Assembly (NCBI GenBank): GCA_947561395.2
Contig: OX387184.1
Location: 34,772,766 to 34,836,765 of the forward strand
Direction: 5' to 3'
Length of the DNA stretch: 64,000 bases
DNA from: Buxus sempervirens
Taxonomy: Eukaryota; Streptophyta; Magnoliopsida; Buxales; Buxaceae
Shown: positions 20,884 through 31,678 of the stretch, one piece after another
Layout of the letters: every line of letters begins with the position of its first letter
Position numbering within the stretch: the first letter of the stretch is position 1
Notes under the pieces: generated by a model
What the model saw: the letters and a program-made list of their open reading frames with translations, nothing else
What the model was told of the DNA's origin: nothing
Databases searched by the model: none
Program-made: the position numbers and the translations under genes

Positions 20884-21272
20884 AAATGCCTGACAACAAC
20901 CTTACACCAGAGTTTAATATCAACCTTAGTTAATGATGATTTCCATTCAAGAATTTTAAAACCACACTGTTAACGAGAGACACAATGATTTGGACGAATC
21001 CAGAATTTCATTCATTTACAAAAAGATATACAGATAACAAAATCATATACACTGTTCAAGAAAGAAAGACAGACATTTTCTCCCCCTTACTTATCACTCC
21101 CCTTATACACCCATATTCAGGAGAAAACACCCAGAACAGAACATAACAAAAACAACCATCATATCCACAGCAAAAAGAATAACAGGCAGCAGCAAACAGC
21201 AAACATCAGCAAACAGCAAGCATCAGCACCAACCCAGCCAAACCATCAACAGAAACAGAAACTCTAGTAGCA

Positions 21273-22592
21273 TCATCCAAATTTCTCCCCCTTTCTGGAT
21301 GGTGGTTTGGGTTCCCAAGACCTTGAGTAGTGCTTGTATGCATCTTGGGATCTGGAGTGCAGCCAACTGAGCTTGTGATCCATTTCCAGCTGAGTCTTCC
21401 GAATGCATTCCAGAAAATGATCCGCTTCATTTTGCATACGTTGCTGAGCAGCAACGTCCCTTTGTACTTCTCCACATGTAAAATCGACATCCTTTATCAA
21501 TTGCCCCAGCTTCTCTTGAGTCTCTGATTTGAACATGCTCATCATGAGCATGTGAGACCTAACCTCTGAATAGAAAGCCTCCTGAGAAGCTTGCATTGAA
21601 TTCAGTTTCTCTATGATAGCCACAGCATCAGGGCTGGACAGAGAGGACTGAGAAGAGGAGGGATCAGAAGACATCACCCGAAACGGACTTGCTCGTTTAC
21701 TTCGGGTCAGAGTGGAGGAAGCAATGGGAGGACGGGGATGAATAATCAATTCAGTAGGATCAGGGAGTACCCCCTGATGAACACACATGTACGAGATGAA
21801 AATTCCAAAAGGAAGAGCAGCAGTCTTTGATTTTAAATTCCGAGACTGAAGAATCTGATGGAAGATAATGGAAGGAATACAGATACTTTCTATGTTCCAG
21901 ATGGCATGAAGAAGTCTTGCCCGATGGTGAGAGATCTCTGAGTGATGATCAGAAGGAACAAGAGAAGCACAGACAAACAAGTTCAAGATCCGGAGAAGAT
22001 CTTGAAGAGAGCCATGAGGCAAATAGTTGGGCTTATTCTTAATAGAAGTGGGAGCACCCTGAACGATTAGAGAGGGAATGATGGACTCCATAGGAGGATC
22101 AGTGTGTGACTCAAGAAAGTTAAAAGAGGGAGAGTCAACAAGAGGCAGTTCAAGAAGAGAGGAAATAAGCTTTTTCGAGAAGTCGAAAGAAATTCCCCTG
22201 ACATAGGCTTTTACAGAGCCTTGATTGGCAAGATGGAGATGATGAAGATTAGAGTAAAATTCACGGACCAGGTCCGGATAAGCAAAACCACCAAGTAACG
22301 CAAATTTTTTCCAACCATTGTCCGAAAACAATGAGTAGAAAGGGGATTCAGAAAAAGACTCAAGCTTGATGGCCCTTTCCAGAAGAAGAGGCCTGTGCTT
22401 GAAGAAAGCATTGAAATCAGATAAACCATTCCCCACAAACGGTTCAGAAGAATGAGAAGGGGAAGGAGGTCTCACTGGAGGAGAAGGAATAACAGGAGAA
22501 GACCTCACATGAGGAGACTTCACAGGAGGAGACCTCACAGGAGGAGACGATGTTGAAGGAGAATCAGTTCTCGACTTTCTCTTGAGAGGCAT
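21273..22592 (-). CDS. Third ORF of the copia element, plant transposon-type protein (439 aa)
   Basis: It lies between pol and the 3' LTR, where Sireviruses often carry an env-like or other extra ORF. I start it at MPLKRKSRTD; an upstream Met at 22634 in the same frame would add 14 residues but is less likely. The N-terminus is low-complexity Pro/Ser/Val (tandem PPVRS-type units, about 10-45). A conserved domain at about 60-290 (LLLERAI..., ...LVREFYSNL, YVRGISFDF) resembles the 'putative plant transposon protein' domain found in many plant element proteins. The last 120 residues look coiled-coil (EVRSHMLMM..., DVAAQQRMQNE). I see no clear signal peptide or membrane segment, so an envelope role is unsupported. 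Function unknown. A broken relative lies at 38110-38414. Confidence 0.85.
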   Translation of the reverse strand: MPLKRKSRTDSPSTSSPPVRSPPVKSPHVRSSPVIPSPPVRPPSPSHSSEPFVGNGLSDFNAFFKHRPLLLERAIKLESFSESPFYSLFSDNGWKKFALLGGFAYPDLVREFYSNLHHLHLANQGSVKAYVRGISFDFSKKLISSLLELPLVDSPSFNFLESHTDPPMESIIPSLIVQGAPTSIKNKPNYLPHGSLQDLLRILNLFVCASLVPSDHHSEISHHRARLLHAIWNIESICIPSIIFHQILQSRNLKSKTAALPFGIFISYMCVHQGVLPDPTELIIHPRPPIASSTLTRSKRASPFRVMSSDPSSSQSSLSSPDAVAIIEKLNSMQASQEAFYSEVRSHMLMMSMFKSETQEKLGQLIKDVDFTCGEVQRDVAAQQRMQNEADHFLECIRKTQLEMDHKLSWLHSRSQDAYKHYSRSWEPKPPSRKGEKFG

Positions 22593-22749
22593 GGTAAAAA
22601 AAATGGAAGAGAAAGAGAGAACAGACAGCACCAACCAACAAAACGAGAAAGCCCTAATGGCTGAAAAAACTACTAAACCCTAGCTTCGAATAATGAGAGA
22701 AAACTACAGAACTAGGAAGCAGAAAATGGAGAAGCAGGACGAAGATAGT

Positions 22750-22960
22750 AAAAAAAATTTTTTACCTGAACAGTAGGCAGGAAGGAAGAAGGTGACAGCG
22801 ACAGCAGCACCGAGACACGACGCGAGAGGCGAGGGAAAAGCGAAGAGGGTGAAAAAGAACAGGGGTAAAAAAAAGCGCACTTTCACCTATATATAGGCAA
22901 ACAAAATACGCTGCCAGCGAGCAACTGGCGGCGTAGAAGGTGCACATGCACACACAAAGA
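22750..22960 (-). promoter_or_regulatory. Promoter-like region upstream of the third ORF
   Basis: On the minus strand a palindrome CGCCAG..CTGGCAGCG (about 22914-22942) is followed within about 25 bases by CCTATATATAGG (about 22883-22894). The palindrome uses the same GCTGCCAGCG word as the LTR upstream region (20700-20720). TTCAG|GTAAAA near 22766 could be a splice donor. Together this suggests separate transcription of the third ORF; it is not proven. Confidence 0.45.
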
Positions 22961-23769
22961 AAACTACAGATTCAATGCATAAATTTATAAAAGAGGTTTG
23001 ATCAATTTTTCATGACATCCTCCTACTTCCAAACACAAAGCTGAGATTTTAGCTTAACCAAAAATCATCCAGATAATCAACTTATTCAATCTAAGAAGTA
23101 CTTATCACAAAACTGATCTTGAAGTACCTATCAAAGTTAATTCAGATGTGGTACATTTCATATCAAAGAGCAAAATTTCCTTTATGGTTTCTCATACTAT
23201 AAATTTTCTTCAAGATATTAAGCACATATGCATACTAATGAGTCAATGCTTGTGAGAAATGAGCAACATTTTTTACTTTTACACTTCATACATATAGAAG
23301 GCTATTTCAGTGTAAACAATCTTGAAAAGTATAGACATATCCCAACTTCATTTTGGTGGCTTTCGCACATCAGAGATAGGTAGCCTTTTCTGATCTCTTT
23401 TTCTTTTTAAAGAAGGCATTGACCCTTAAAAAACCTGAGTTTACAGTTCATTCCAAGAATATACCTTCTTTATCTTTTTCTTTTTGAGATTTACAGTGGC
23501 TTTCACTCTAATCTCTATGGCAGCCATTTCCAAAACTTTTCTTTTCACAAAGGTGATAGCCTATAGATCCCAAGCTTTACCACACAATAAGCTTCAATAC
23601 GTACAGGTGTTTCAGACAAAGTTGCTGGTTAGAAATAAGACATTTCTGTCAATATGCATACACTCAATCTTCCTGAAAACAGATCTTAGTAATAAGAACA
23701 CACAAATTCATTTTGAACAGATATGTGAGACATTTTACATCAAAATTAACTCAAAACAGAACCTGATTT
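22961..23769 (-). other. Non-coding spacer between pol and the third ORF
   Basis: No open frame is convincing. Two related segments start GTGGCTTTC (about 23358 and 23497) with RGAGAT and GCAGCC/GTAGCC words, and TTTTTCTTTTT tracts lie near both. I see nothing else. Confidence 0.5.
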
Positions 23770-24573
23770 TCAGTTTTGAGAGCATACTCCTAGGGATTTC
23801 CTAAGAGTTTCAAATCTGTTTTGATCTAAAGGTTTGGTAAAAATGTCAGCCAACTGTTTTTCAGTAGATATATATTCAATCACAACTGTTTTGTCTTCAA
23901 TCAACTCTCTTATAAAGTGATGCCTGATATCTATATGTTTGGTCCTTGAGTGTTGAACAGGATTCTTAGAGATATTTATGGCACTTTGATTATCACAGAA
24001 GAGAATCATTTGATCTTGATCCAATCCATAATCTGATAACATTTGTTTCATCCAGATAAGTTGAGTACAACTGCTTCCTGCAGCAATATACTCAGCTTCA
24101 GCAGTACTCAGAGAAACACAGTTTTGTTTCTTGCTTAACCAGGCAATGAGATTATTTCCCATGTAAAAGCAACCACCAGAGGTGCTTTTTCTGTCATCCA
24201 TACACCCAGCCCAATCAGCATCAGTGTATCCAGTTAGATGTGGGTTTGTCTCTTTGGAAAACCAGATTCCCAGATCAATAGTCCCATTAACATATTTTAT
24301 AATCCTTTTTACAGCATTCAGATGGGATTCTTTAGGATTAGCCTGATATCTAGCACAAACTCCAACACTAAAGCTTATATCAGGTCTACTTGCTGTTAAG
24401 TACAGTAGACTCCCAATCATTCCTCTGTACAGGGTATGGTCTACAACCTTTCCAGATTCATCTTTTCCAAGTTTTAAACTAGTACTCATAGGAGTCCTAT
24501 CATGTTTAGCATGAGTTAAGCTGAATCTCTTAACAAGATTTCTTGAATATTTTGCTTGAGAGAAAAAAATTCC
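23770..24573 (-). CDS. RT tail and RNase H of the copia Pol, after an in-frame stop
   Basis: It continues the gag-pol frame without a shift. The first Met is at 24489 (MSTSLKLGKD). It contains the typical copia stretch LYRGMIGSLLYLTASRPDI and RNase H with acidic residues in TDADWAG, STAEAEY and CDNQSA, ending with the conserved DIFTKPL block and CSQN. RNase H removes the RNA strand of the RNA-DNA hybrid. The TAA at 24574-24576 separates it from the rest, so in this copy it would be made only by readthrough. Confidence 0.9.
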   Translation of the reverse strand, partial: GIFFSQAKYSRNLVKRFSLTHAKHDRTPMSTSLKLGKDESGKVVDHTLYRGMIGSLLYLTASRPDISFSVGVCARYQANPKESHLNAVKRIIKYVNGTIDLGIWFSKETNPHLTGYTDADWAGCMDDRKSTSGGCFYMGNNLIAWLSKKQNCVSLSTAEAEYIAAGSSCTQLIWMKQMLSDYGLDQDQMILFCDNQSAINISKNPVQHSRTKHIDIRHHFIRELIEDKTVVIEYISTEKQLADIFTKPLDQNRFETLRKSLGVCSQN

Positions 24574-27500
24574 TTATTGAGATTGATAAATCTGAAGACC
24601 TAAGAAAAAGTTCAGTTCACCCATCATACTCATTTCAAATTCACTTTTCATTAAATCAGCAAATGAGTGAGCATGATTTTCAGAAGTGGACCCAAACACT
24701 ATGTCATCAACATAGATTTGAGCAATCAAAATATGTTTGGACTCTCTTTGAATAAAGAGAGTTTTATCTACATTTCCTCTCATAAAACCAGATTCAAGTA
24801 AAAAGAAGGTAAGTCTCTCATACCAAGCTCTAGGAGCTTGTTTGAGTCCATACAAGGCTTTGTTCAGTTTATAGACATATTTAGGATGATTTGTGTCCTC
24901 AAATCCTTTAGGTTGCTCTACATAGACCTCTTCATTCAGATATCCATTCAAAAATGCACTCTTAACATCCATTTGAAACAGTTTAAACTTCAAGTAACAT
25001 GCAATAGACAACAGTAATCTGATTGATTCTAACCTAGCTACAGGAGCAAAGGTTTCATCAAAATCTATTCCTTCTACTTGAGTATACCCCTGAGCAACAA
25101 GCCTAGCCTTATTTCTGGTTACTATCCCATTCTCATCAGATTTGTTTTTAAAAATCCACTTGGTTCCTATCACATTCAGATCAGAGGGTCTTTCAACCAA
25201 TTCCCAAACATTATTTCTAGTAAATTGATTCAGTTCTTCATGCATAGCATTCAACCAAGAATCATCTAACAATGCATCTTTATAAGATTTTGGCTCAAAT
25301 TGAGAGAGATAAGAAGAAAATCTTACCTCATTATGTACCTGATGTCTTGTTCTGACACCATCTGAAATATTTCCAACAATTTGCTCAGTAGGATGATCTT
25401 TGAGAGTTTTTGTCAGAGGAACCACTTCAATGCTTGAGGAAGCATCTCTGATTTCATCCTCTTCATCTACAACCTGCAAAAATTCACTGTCAATACTTTC
25501 ATCATCAATTAGCACATTTATAGATTCCATTACAACAGATTTTTTCAAATTAAAAACTCTGTAAGCTCTACTAGAAGAAGAATATCCTAGAAAAATTCCT
25601 TCATCACTTCTAGAATCAAATTTTCCTAGATTTTCTCTGTCCCTTAAGATATAGCATTTACTTCCAAATACTCTGAAATATTTCAAATTTGGCTGTTTTC
25701 CTTTCCAAAGTTCATAGGGAGTTTGTTTCCATCCAGATCTGATATAAACTCTGTTACTAATGTAACAGGCAGTGTTTATAGCTTCAGCCCAGAATTTTGT
25801 TGAAATTTTCTTGGCTATCATCATGGTTCTAGCCATTTCTTGTAAAACTCTGTTCTTCCTCTCCACAACTCCATTTTGTTGTGGGGTCTTAGGAGTAGAA
25901 AATTCATGTTTGATTCCATGTTCTTCACAGAAATTGGAAAACATTTGATTCTCAAATTCTGTCCCATGGTCAGATCTGATTCTTACAATCTTTCCTATTT
26001 GCAAGTTCTTTTCAACTTGAATTTGACAGCACAGATGTTTAAAACAGTTGAAACATTCAGATTTTTCTCTTAGAAAGTCTACCCAGGTATATCTGCTGTA
26101 GTCATCTACAGCAACAAATATATATTTCTTTCCTCCTAGACTCTCAGTCTTTGTAGGTCCCATTAAATCCATATGAATCAGTTCTAATGGTCTTGATGTT
26201 CCTACAATGTTGGTTTTCTTGTGTGTGGCTTTGATTTGCTTTCCTTGGTTGCAAGGACCACACATTCCTTTCTTTTTATTTTTTCCAAACTTGGGAATTC
26301 CTCTAACCAGCTCAGACTTAGAGATTTTTGACAAATCTCTATAGTTAATGTGGCCAAGTCTTCTATGCCACAAATCAATTTCATTGCCTATGGAGGATTT
26401 TAAAGAGCACTCATTGTTTCCAATAATCCCATAGCAATTATCACTTGTTCTTTCACCTACAAGAACAGTTCTACCAGATTTATCCAATATTTTGCATTCT
26501 TTTCTGGTAAAATTAACAAATAATCTGGAATCACATAATTGGCTAATACTGATAAGATTTGCCTTTAAACCAGATACAAATAGAACATTCTTTAAGCAAA
26601 CTCCATTTGGACCTGTAACAGTTCCTTTACCTTTAACTTGGGAAGTGCTTCCATCACCAAATGTAACACTTCCACCAAAATATTCTTCAAAGGTACTGAA
26701 CATATCCTTATGACCACACATGTATCTTGAACAACCACTGTCCAAGTACCACATGTTGACATCATGAGCTTTTAAAGTTACATGAACCACATTAGCAACT
26801 AATGAATCTTTTCTTACCCAAATCTGTTTTTCAGGAGTCTTCTGAAAAGTACTTTCATCAACTACTTGAGTTTTTGAGGAAAGCTTCTTTGACAGATTTG
26901 AAACTTCCTGATTTAATGTTTCAGTCATTTTTAACAGAGAGTCAAATCTGTTGTATAAGTCCAGAGACTGACTTTGGTTTACCTTTCTCTTATTTTCAAA
27001 ATATCCATCAGGAAAACCATACAGTGCATAACACTTTGGTCTTATATGACCCTTTTTATTGCAGTGATGGCAAACAGGTATGAACCTATGTTCAGACAAA
27101 TCAGCATTTCTAGACTTGTCAGTTTTTCTAAACTGAACAGATTTAAATTTCTCAGAAGTTGAAGATTTACCTGTTGGTCTTACTTCTCCAGCAGAAATTT
27201 TCTGTGAAGATTCCATGTTTTGATTACTTACACTCATTCTCTTTTCAGCAGAATTTGAGCTTTCAGGAACTTCCTTTGAAATTGATTCCTCATTTATTTG
27301 AGGATTTCCTGCAGAAACATTTGAAACATCAGATTTACTTAAATTTGAAACTTTCTCAAGTTCACTCACTTTACCTTGAAGTACAGAGATCTGAGCTTCC
27401 TTTTCTTTTAGTTTTTCAGTTTTTTCAGTTAAAGAAGTTACCAGAAAATCTTCTTTGGCATGTCTTTCAAGTAACTTCTGGTTTATTGAATCTATTTCTG

Positions 27501-28734
27501 CAAGAGCTTTATTTTTCTCTGTTTCTGATTCCTTCAATTTTTTACTCAGTTTCTTGACTTTCTTCTGAGCTCTATTGAATTCCTTATATAGCTGATTGTA
27601 GGCTTCTTGTAGTTCTTCTTCATCATCTGATAAAGTCTCTTTATTATCTCCTGCAATTCCAGAGATTGAACTACCAGAAGAGGATGAGTAAAATGAATTG
27701 AAAGCAGTAAAATTAGCAGAAATATCCTCATCAGATTGAGAAGAATTATCAGTGTTACTGTCATCCCAAGTAACCTGATAATTAGTCTTTTTCTTTTTAT
27801 CCTTTGAGGGACAATCAGATGCAACATGTCCAAAGCCTCTACATTTGTAGCATTGGACTTCATCATTCTGAGAAAATTTCTTCTCCTTTCTTGGATCAGA
27901 CATTTTCTTATCAGATCTCCTATTTGATCTGTCCATGGATGATGAAGAATTGAATTGTTTCTTTTTAAACATTTTCTTAAACTTTTTGGCTAAGAGAATA
28001 AGTTCATCCATATCAACATCAGAATTATCTGATTCTTCAGTATTTACAGATTTTACAGATTTTAGAGCTATTCCTTTATTTCTTTTTGGAATATTCAGAT
28101 CTAGCTCATAAGTCTGTAAAGATCCTACCAGATCTTCAATTCTCATGTTATCTACATCTTTTGCCTCTTGTATTGCAGTTACTTTAGGTCTGAATCTTTC
28201 AGGCAAAGATCTTAAGATTTTTCTTATAACCTTTGATGTAGAAATTTTTTCTCCAAGATTAAAACTAGAATTAACAATATCTGAGAGTTTAGCATAAAAC
28301 TCATCAAAAGACTCATCATCTTTCATATACAGAGTTTCGAAAGATGTAGTAAGTCTCTGAAGTCTGGAAAGCTTGACAGCTGAGGTTCCTTCATGAGTGA
28401 CCTCAAGAATGTCCCAAGCTTCCTTAGCAACTTCACATGAGGAAATTCTCCTGAATTCCTCAACACTAACAGCACAAAATAAGGCATTCATTGCCTTTTT
28501 ATTCCATCCACATTGATCAGATTCAGTTTTAGTCCACTGATCATGAGGTTTAGGGATCACAACACCTACTTCTGTTGTGATCACAGGTGGATGATAACCA
28601 TTACAAACCGAGAGCCAGACACGCTCATCGATTGATTTCAGGTAAGCTCTCATTCTTGCTTTCCAGTAAGAATAATTGTTACCTTCAAATAAAGGAGGTC
28701 TAGAGGCAGATCCTCCTTCTTTTCCAAAATCCAT
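24574..28734 (-). CDS. Copia Gag-Pol (Gag, protease, integrase, RT; 1386 aa to an in-frame stop)
   Basis: It starts MDFGKEGG, 46 bases downstream of the PBS. Order: Gag about 1-230; CCHC knuckle [14 protein letters not shown] near 295; a coiled-coil Glu/Lys-rich stretch about 365-470; second knuckle [14 protein letters not shown] near 555; protease with D665-S-G; integrase with HHCC (WHRRLGH, CGPC) and D856, D922, E958 (35 residues between the last two); RT with YVDD at 1341-1344. The frame ends at TAA right after LGLQIYQSQ, a point where relatives continue into the RT thumb. Otherwise no lesion is visible. Gag and Pol share one frame. The long Gag with two knuckles is larger than the copia norm and fits Sireviruses. 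Confidence 0.94.
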   Translation of the reverse strand: MDFGKEGGSASRPPLFEGNNYSYWKARMRAYLKSIDERVWLSVCNGYHPPVITTEVGVVIPKPHDQWTKTESDQCGWNKKAMNALFCAVSVEEFRRISSCEVAKEAWDILEVTHEGTSAVKLSRLQRLTTSFETLYMKDDESFDEFYAKLSDIVNSSFNLGEKISTSKVIRKILRSLPERFRPKVTAIQEAKDVDNMRIEDLVGSLQTYELDLNIPKRNKGIALKSVKSVNTEESDNSDVDMDELILLAKKFKKMFKKKQFNSSSSMDRSNRRSDKKMSDPRKEKKFSQNDEVQCYKCRGFGHVASDCPSKDKKKKTNYQVTWDDSNTDNSSQSDEDISANFTAFNSFYSSSSGSSISGIAGDNKETLSDDEEELQEAYNQLYKEFNRAQKKVKKLSKKLKESETEKNKALAEIDSINQKLLERHAKEDFLVTSLTEKTEKLKEKEAQISVLQGKVSELEKVSNLSKSDVSNVSAGNPQINEESISKEVPESSNSAEKRMSVSNQNMESSQKISAGEVRPTGKSSTSEKFKSVQFRKTDKSRNADLSEHRFIPVCHHCNKKGHIRPKCYALYGFPDGYFENKRKVNQSQSLDLYNRFDSLLKMTETLNQEVSNLSKKLSSKTQVVDESTFQKTPEKQIWVRKDSLVANVVHVTLKAHDVNMWYLDSGCSRYMCGHKDMFSTFEEYFGGSVTFGDGSTSQVKGKGTVTGPNGVCLKNVLFVSGLKANLISISQLCDSRLFVNFTRKECKILDKSGRTVLVGERTSDNCYGIIGNNECSLKSSIGNEIDLWHRRLGHINYRDLSKISKSELVRGIPKFGKNKKKGMCGPCNQGKQIKATHKKTNIVGTSRPLELIHMDLMGPTKTESLGGKKYIFVAVDDYSRYTWVDFLREKSECFNCFKHLCCQIQVEKNLQIGKIVRIRSDHGTEFENQMFSNFCEEHGIKHEFSTPKTPQQNGVVERKNRVLQEMARTMMIAKKISTKFWAEAINTACYISNRVYIRSGWKQTPYELWKGKQPNLKYFRVFGSKCYILRDRENLGKFDSRSDEGIFLGYSSSSRAYRVFNLKKSVVMESINVLIDDESIDSEFLQVVDEEDEIRDASSSIEVVPLTKTLKDHPTEQIVGNISDGVRTRHQVHNEVRFSSYLSQFEPKSYKDALLDDSWLNAMHEELNQFTRNNVWELVERPSDLNVIGTKWIFKNKSDENGIVTRNKARLVAQGYTQVEGIDFDETFAPVARLESIRLLLSIACYLKFKLFQMDVKSAFLNGYLNEEVYVEQPKGFEDTNHPKYVYKLNKALYGLKQAPRAWYERLTFFLLESGFMRGNVDKTLFIQRESKHILIAQIYVDDIVFGSTSENHAHSFADLMKSEFEMSMMGELNFFLGLQIYQSQ

Positions 28735-28780
28735 GCTATAGATCTAGATCACACTATGTATAGCAATTCAAAGTGAATAG

Positions 28781-28792
28781 GCTTTGATACCA
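28781..28792 (-). other. Primer binding site of the copia element
   Basis: On the minus strand TGGTATCAAAGC lies two bases after the 5' LTR. It matches initiator tRNA-Met with one change, as is common in Sireviruses. Confidence 0.88.
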
Positions 28793-28794
28793 CT

Positions 28795-29828
28795 TGAAAG
28801 AGTAGAGGACTACTCTTAAGGTCCACGATCTATAACAATTCAGAATTGAACAATGCGGAAACAGTACACAAAGAATTATACGAGGAAACCTGGATCCAGA
28901 TCCAGGAAAAACCTCGAGTCTATATGAGGCGACTAACCCTTCAAAATCCACTATTGAATGAAAAGACAATTACAAAGGAGTACATACTTAACCTTTACAA
29001 TTTGACTCACTCAACAGCAATCCACAGTTCGAATCCACGAACTGCTACACAGCTTGAATCCACAAGCTGCAGAACACGATCAATCCAGATCGCAAACAAT
29101 CACTTACCAGTGATCCACAGTTCGAATCCACGAACTGCAACACAGCTTGAATCCACAAGCTGCAGGACACGATCAATCCAGATCGCAGCAATCCTCTCAG
29201 AATCCACTGAGACGATCCAATGCAGTAGGAATCCACCTACGCATCAATCAAGGCCGATCACCAGTCCAGGCGATCACACGATCAGATGAAGTTCCGAATT
29301 GAAGAAGAATCCACTGTCTTCAATTCCAGGCGATCTATCTCAGATCTCCCCCTCACTCGATCGCCGACTCTCTAAAGAAGATTTAATCGAATCTCAAACA
29401 CCTCAAGATTCGAAAAACAAATGATCCAAAGGAAAAAGTCTGAATTGAAAATTACAACTCGTCTATTTAAAGAATAAAACTCAGATCGCGTCGAGCGCTG
29501 GTAGCGTCGTGAAGCGATCGATGTAGACGGTTGGTAGCGAACTCAAGTCCCGCTCAGAGTAAGTTGAATCAGTTAAAAGCGCGCTGCTAGCGAGCTGCTA
29601 GCGGGAGAGTACGTGGCAGGTGCACGAACCTTTCTTTCGACACACGAATTCCCTTATGCGCTGCCAGCGGGGTGGCAGCGGCGTGGTAGCAGTGTGGTGG
29701 CACCAACTTCTTCTTCTTTACTAAATTTACTGAATTTTCATTGTTTAATGTGCACATCTTGAAGCTTCATTAGAAACATAATTTGTCAATCATTTGCCAT
29801 AACAGGAGTGTGAGTTTTCACACTTACA
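28795..29828 (-). repeat. 5' LTR of the copia element (1034 bp)
   Basis: It matches the 3' LTR apart from about seven substitutions and five extra bases (ACATA near 29777). Its hairpin array at 29025-29326 is complete, including CGATC/GATCG at 29170. Confidence 0.93.
29025..29326 (-). repeat. Hairpin array with constant loop AATCCA (5' LTR)
   Basis: Same order and stems as at 20071-20372, with every stem intact. In RNA sense the loop reads UGGAUU. It would lie about 100 bases after the predicted transcription start. Confidence 0.88.
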
Positions 29829-30060
29829 GTGGGCCTCAAAGGGTCTGGCCCACTCAACTCTCTTAATCATCTTATTCAAGCACAATAGGTTTGTCGGGCC
29901 TGGTGGGCCCCGTTGGAAGGCCCACCGGGAATCAATTCGGACCGGGTCGGTCCATGGCCCATGGCCCCGTTGGAAGGCCCTACTGGTTCACCCGGATTGA
30001 TCAAACAAACCAAAAAATAGCACAAGATCAGAAAATGGCGAAAAATGCTATTCTGGCAGT

Positions 30061-30162
30061 GTAGCCGGCCTGAGATGCCGGTTACACACAGAGCTCAGTG
30101 TATCCGGCATCTTTTGCCGGCTACGAATGGGGCTCTGTTGATCCGGCCTGAGTTGCCGGATC
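30061..30162 (-). repeat. CCGG palindromes, downstream cluster of B LTR copy 1
   Basis: Three inverted repeats are built on GTATCCGGC: 30061-30085 (GTAGCCGGC/GCCGGTTAC), about 30099-30123, and 30138-30163 (TTGATCCGGC/GCCGGATCAA). The same GTATCCGG word builds the promoter-side cluster at 31464-31678 of this LTR. Confidence 0.8.
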
Positions 30163-31445
30163 AACATACAGAAGCCTTTTTTTCGGATTTTTGCATTGGG
30201 GTTGGGTTCCTAGGCTTCTCAGGAGTTCCAAGGATTGTGTGGGCCCCTGTGCGCGCCCACAGTGGTTCAAACCACAGCCACTTGGCTTCTCTCAAAGGGG
30301 ATTTCGAACCCTAAGGGAAACAAGGGGACCAAGAGTGTATCTCCCCCTTCCCAACCAAGACAAAAAAATGAGTAGGGATCTGTGTATCCCTACTTTAGTC
30401 TATGCTCTCAAAAGAAACAGAGCCTCACATGTATGAGATAGTAACAAGCCAAGAGCACAATTTAAATCTAAGATTGGGCTAATATGGACAAGATGGACAA
30501 CTTAGCACATCAAATCTGATTTTCATGCATGTAAATTCATGCTGGATAATGATATATACAACTACCTAGACATGTTTCTAGCATGCAAGTGAGATCCCTT
30601 CCATGCCAAGCAAGGGTGACCTTAGGAGGTCCGAACAGCCAACAAAAGTGATCAAAACATGATAACAAAGGTTCACAAGGTGATAAGAAAGCTAAAGCAT
30701 ACATGCTTTACATGTTGTGGAATAACATGAAGATTATAGGCATGCACGAAGGGGATACTAACCACATGTCAAATAGGATTCTCAGCATGCTAAGATTGAC
30801 TTATATGACTCATTCAACCCAAAGAAAAGGGCATCTAAGAGAAGGGAAGAGAAAGGGGGTTACTTGGAGGGATACATTGGAAAAGCACACAAAGGGAACA
30901 TGCTCCCTTCAAAATTGGAATCCAACATACCATACAAAAGCCACAAATACCAACCCAAAAAACTATGTGAGGAGGGTCTCATCCTCCCTTGAGATTATAC
31001 GTGTACTCCCCTACCTTGGGAGATTTTCATGTTTCCAAAAATAAGAAGCAAACACTTGCAGAATAGGCATGGGGACAAACTTTATACTAAGAAGAAACAC
31101 ATACTTAAGAAAAACTTCATTCTCACATATGTTCAATGAAACATGGTAAGAAACCTTACCCTTGGGTTTTAGGACCCTTTTTGAGGTGTGTGGAGCTTCT
31201 TTGGAGTGAAGGAAGCAGCTGGAGCACCTTTCTTCTTGCACCAACAGCAGCCGGAAACCTCCTCCTTTCAATGTCCGAGTGAAGAAGAAGGAGATGGAGG
31301 AGGGTAGGGAGGTGTTGAGGTGGTGTCTTGGATGATATGGGGGCAAGGAGAGGTGGAGGAGAGGGGATTCAGACCAGTAAGGGTGGAGAAGAAAGGGGGA
31401 AAACAGAAAAGCCAAGCCAACCCCGGAAATGGGGCTGCTGTTGCC

Positions 31446-31453
31446 TTTTTATA
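31446..31453 (-). promoter_or_regulatory. TATA box of B LTR copy 1
   Basis: Minus strand TATAAAAA. Equivalent boxes are at about 42831, 48089 and 61540 in copies 2-4. In every copy a palindrome begins 10-14 bases upstream. Confidence 0.7.
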
Positions 31454-31463
31454 GAAACATTTT

Positions 31464-31678
31464 TGTATCCGGCATAATATGCCGGATACACTACACTTCC
31501 TTTGTATCCGGCATATTATATCGGATACAAACACAATTATTTCGAAAATTAAATGCCGCTGCGAATTTGTCGGGGAATCGGCGCGAATCTCGCCGAGCAA
31601 ATCTTTGTATCCGACATTTGATATCGGATATACACAAACCTATGTGTATCCGATATATTTGACCGGATACAAATCAAA
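31464..31678 (-). repeat. CCGG palindromes abutting the TATA box, B LTR copy 1
   Basis: Four inverted repeats. The first is TGTATCCGGCAT-AAT-ATGCCGGATACA without mismatch (31464-31490). The others, at about 31503, 31605 and 31653, keep the outer TGTATCCG/CGGATACA with looser centres. Confidence 0.88.

Larger units (their letters stand above)
19841..29828 (-). mobile_element. Sirevirus-like Ty1/copia element with a third ORF, nearly intact
   Basis: The 9988-bp element is on the minus strand: 5' LTR 28795-29828, PBS 28781-28792, gag-pol 28734-23770, third ORF 22592-21273, polypurine tract 20870-20883, 3' LTR 19841-20869. The duplication GTGGG flanks it (19836-19840, 29829-29833). By eye the LTRs differ at about seven bases and one 5-bp indel, so it is young. 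The domain order and an additional ORF after pol fit the Sirevirus (SIRE) lineage. The visible coding lesion is a single in-frame TAA between RT and RNase H. Confidence 0.94.

Noticed and set aside
26802-27557. Plus-strand frames opposite the copia gag-pol
   Set aside because: They lie antisense to a well-conserved polyprotein and show no similarity to known domains; shadow frames.
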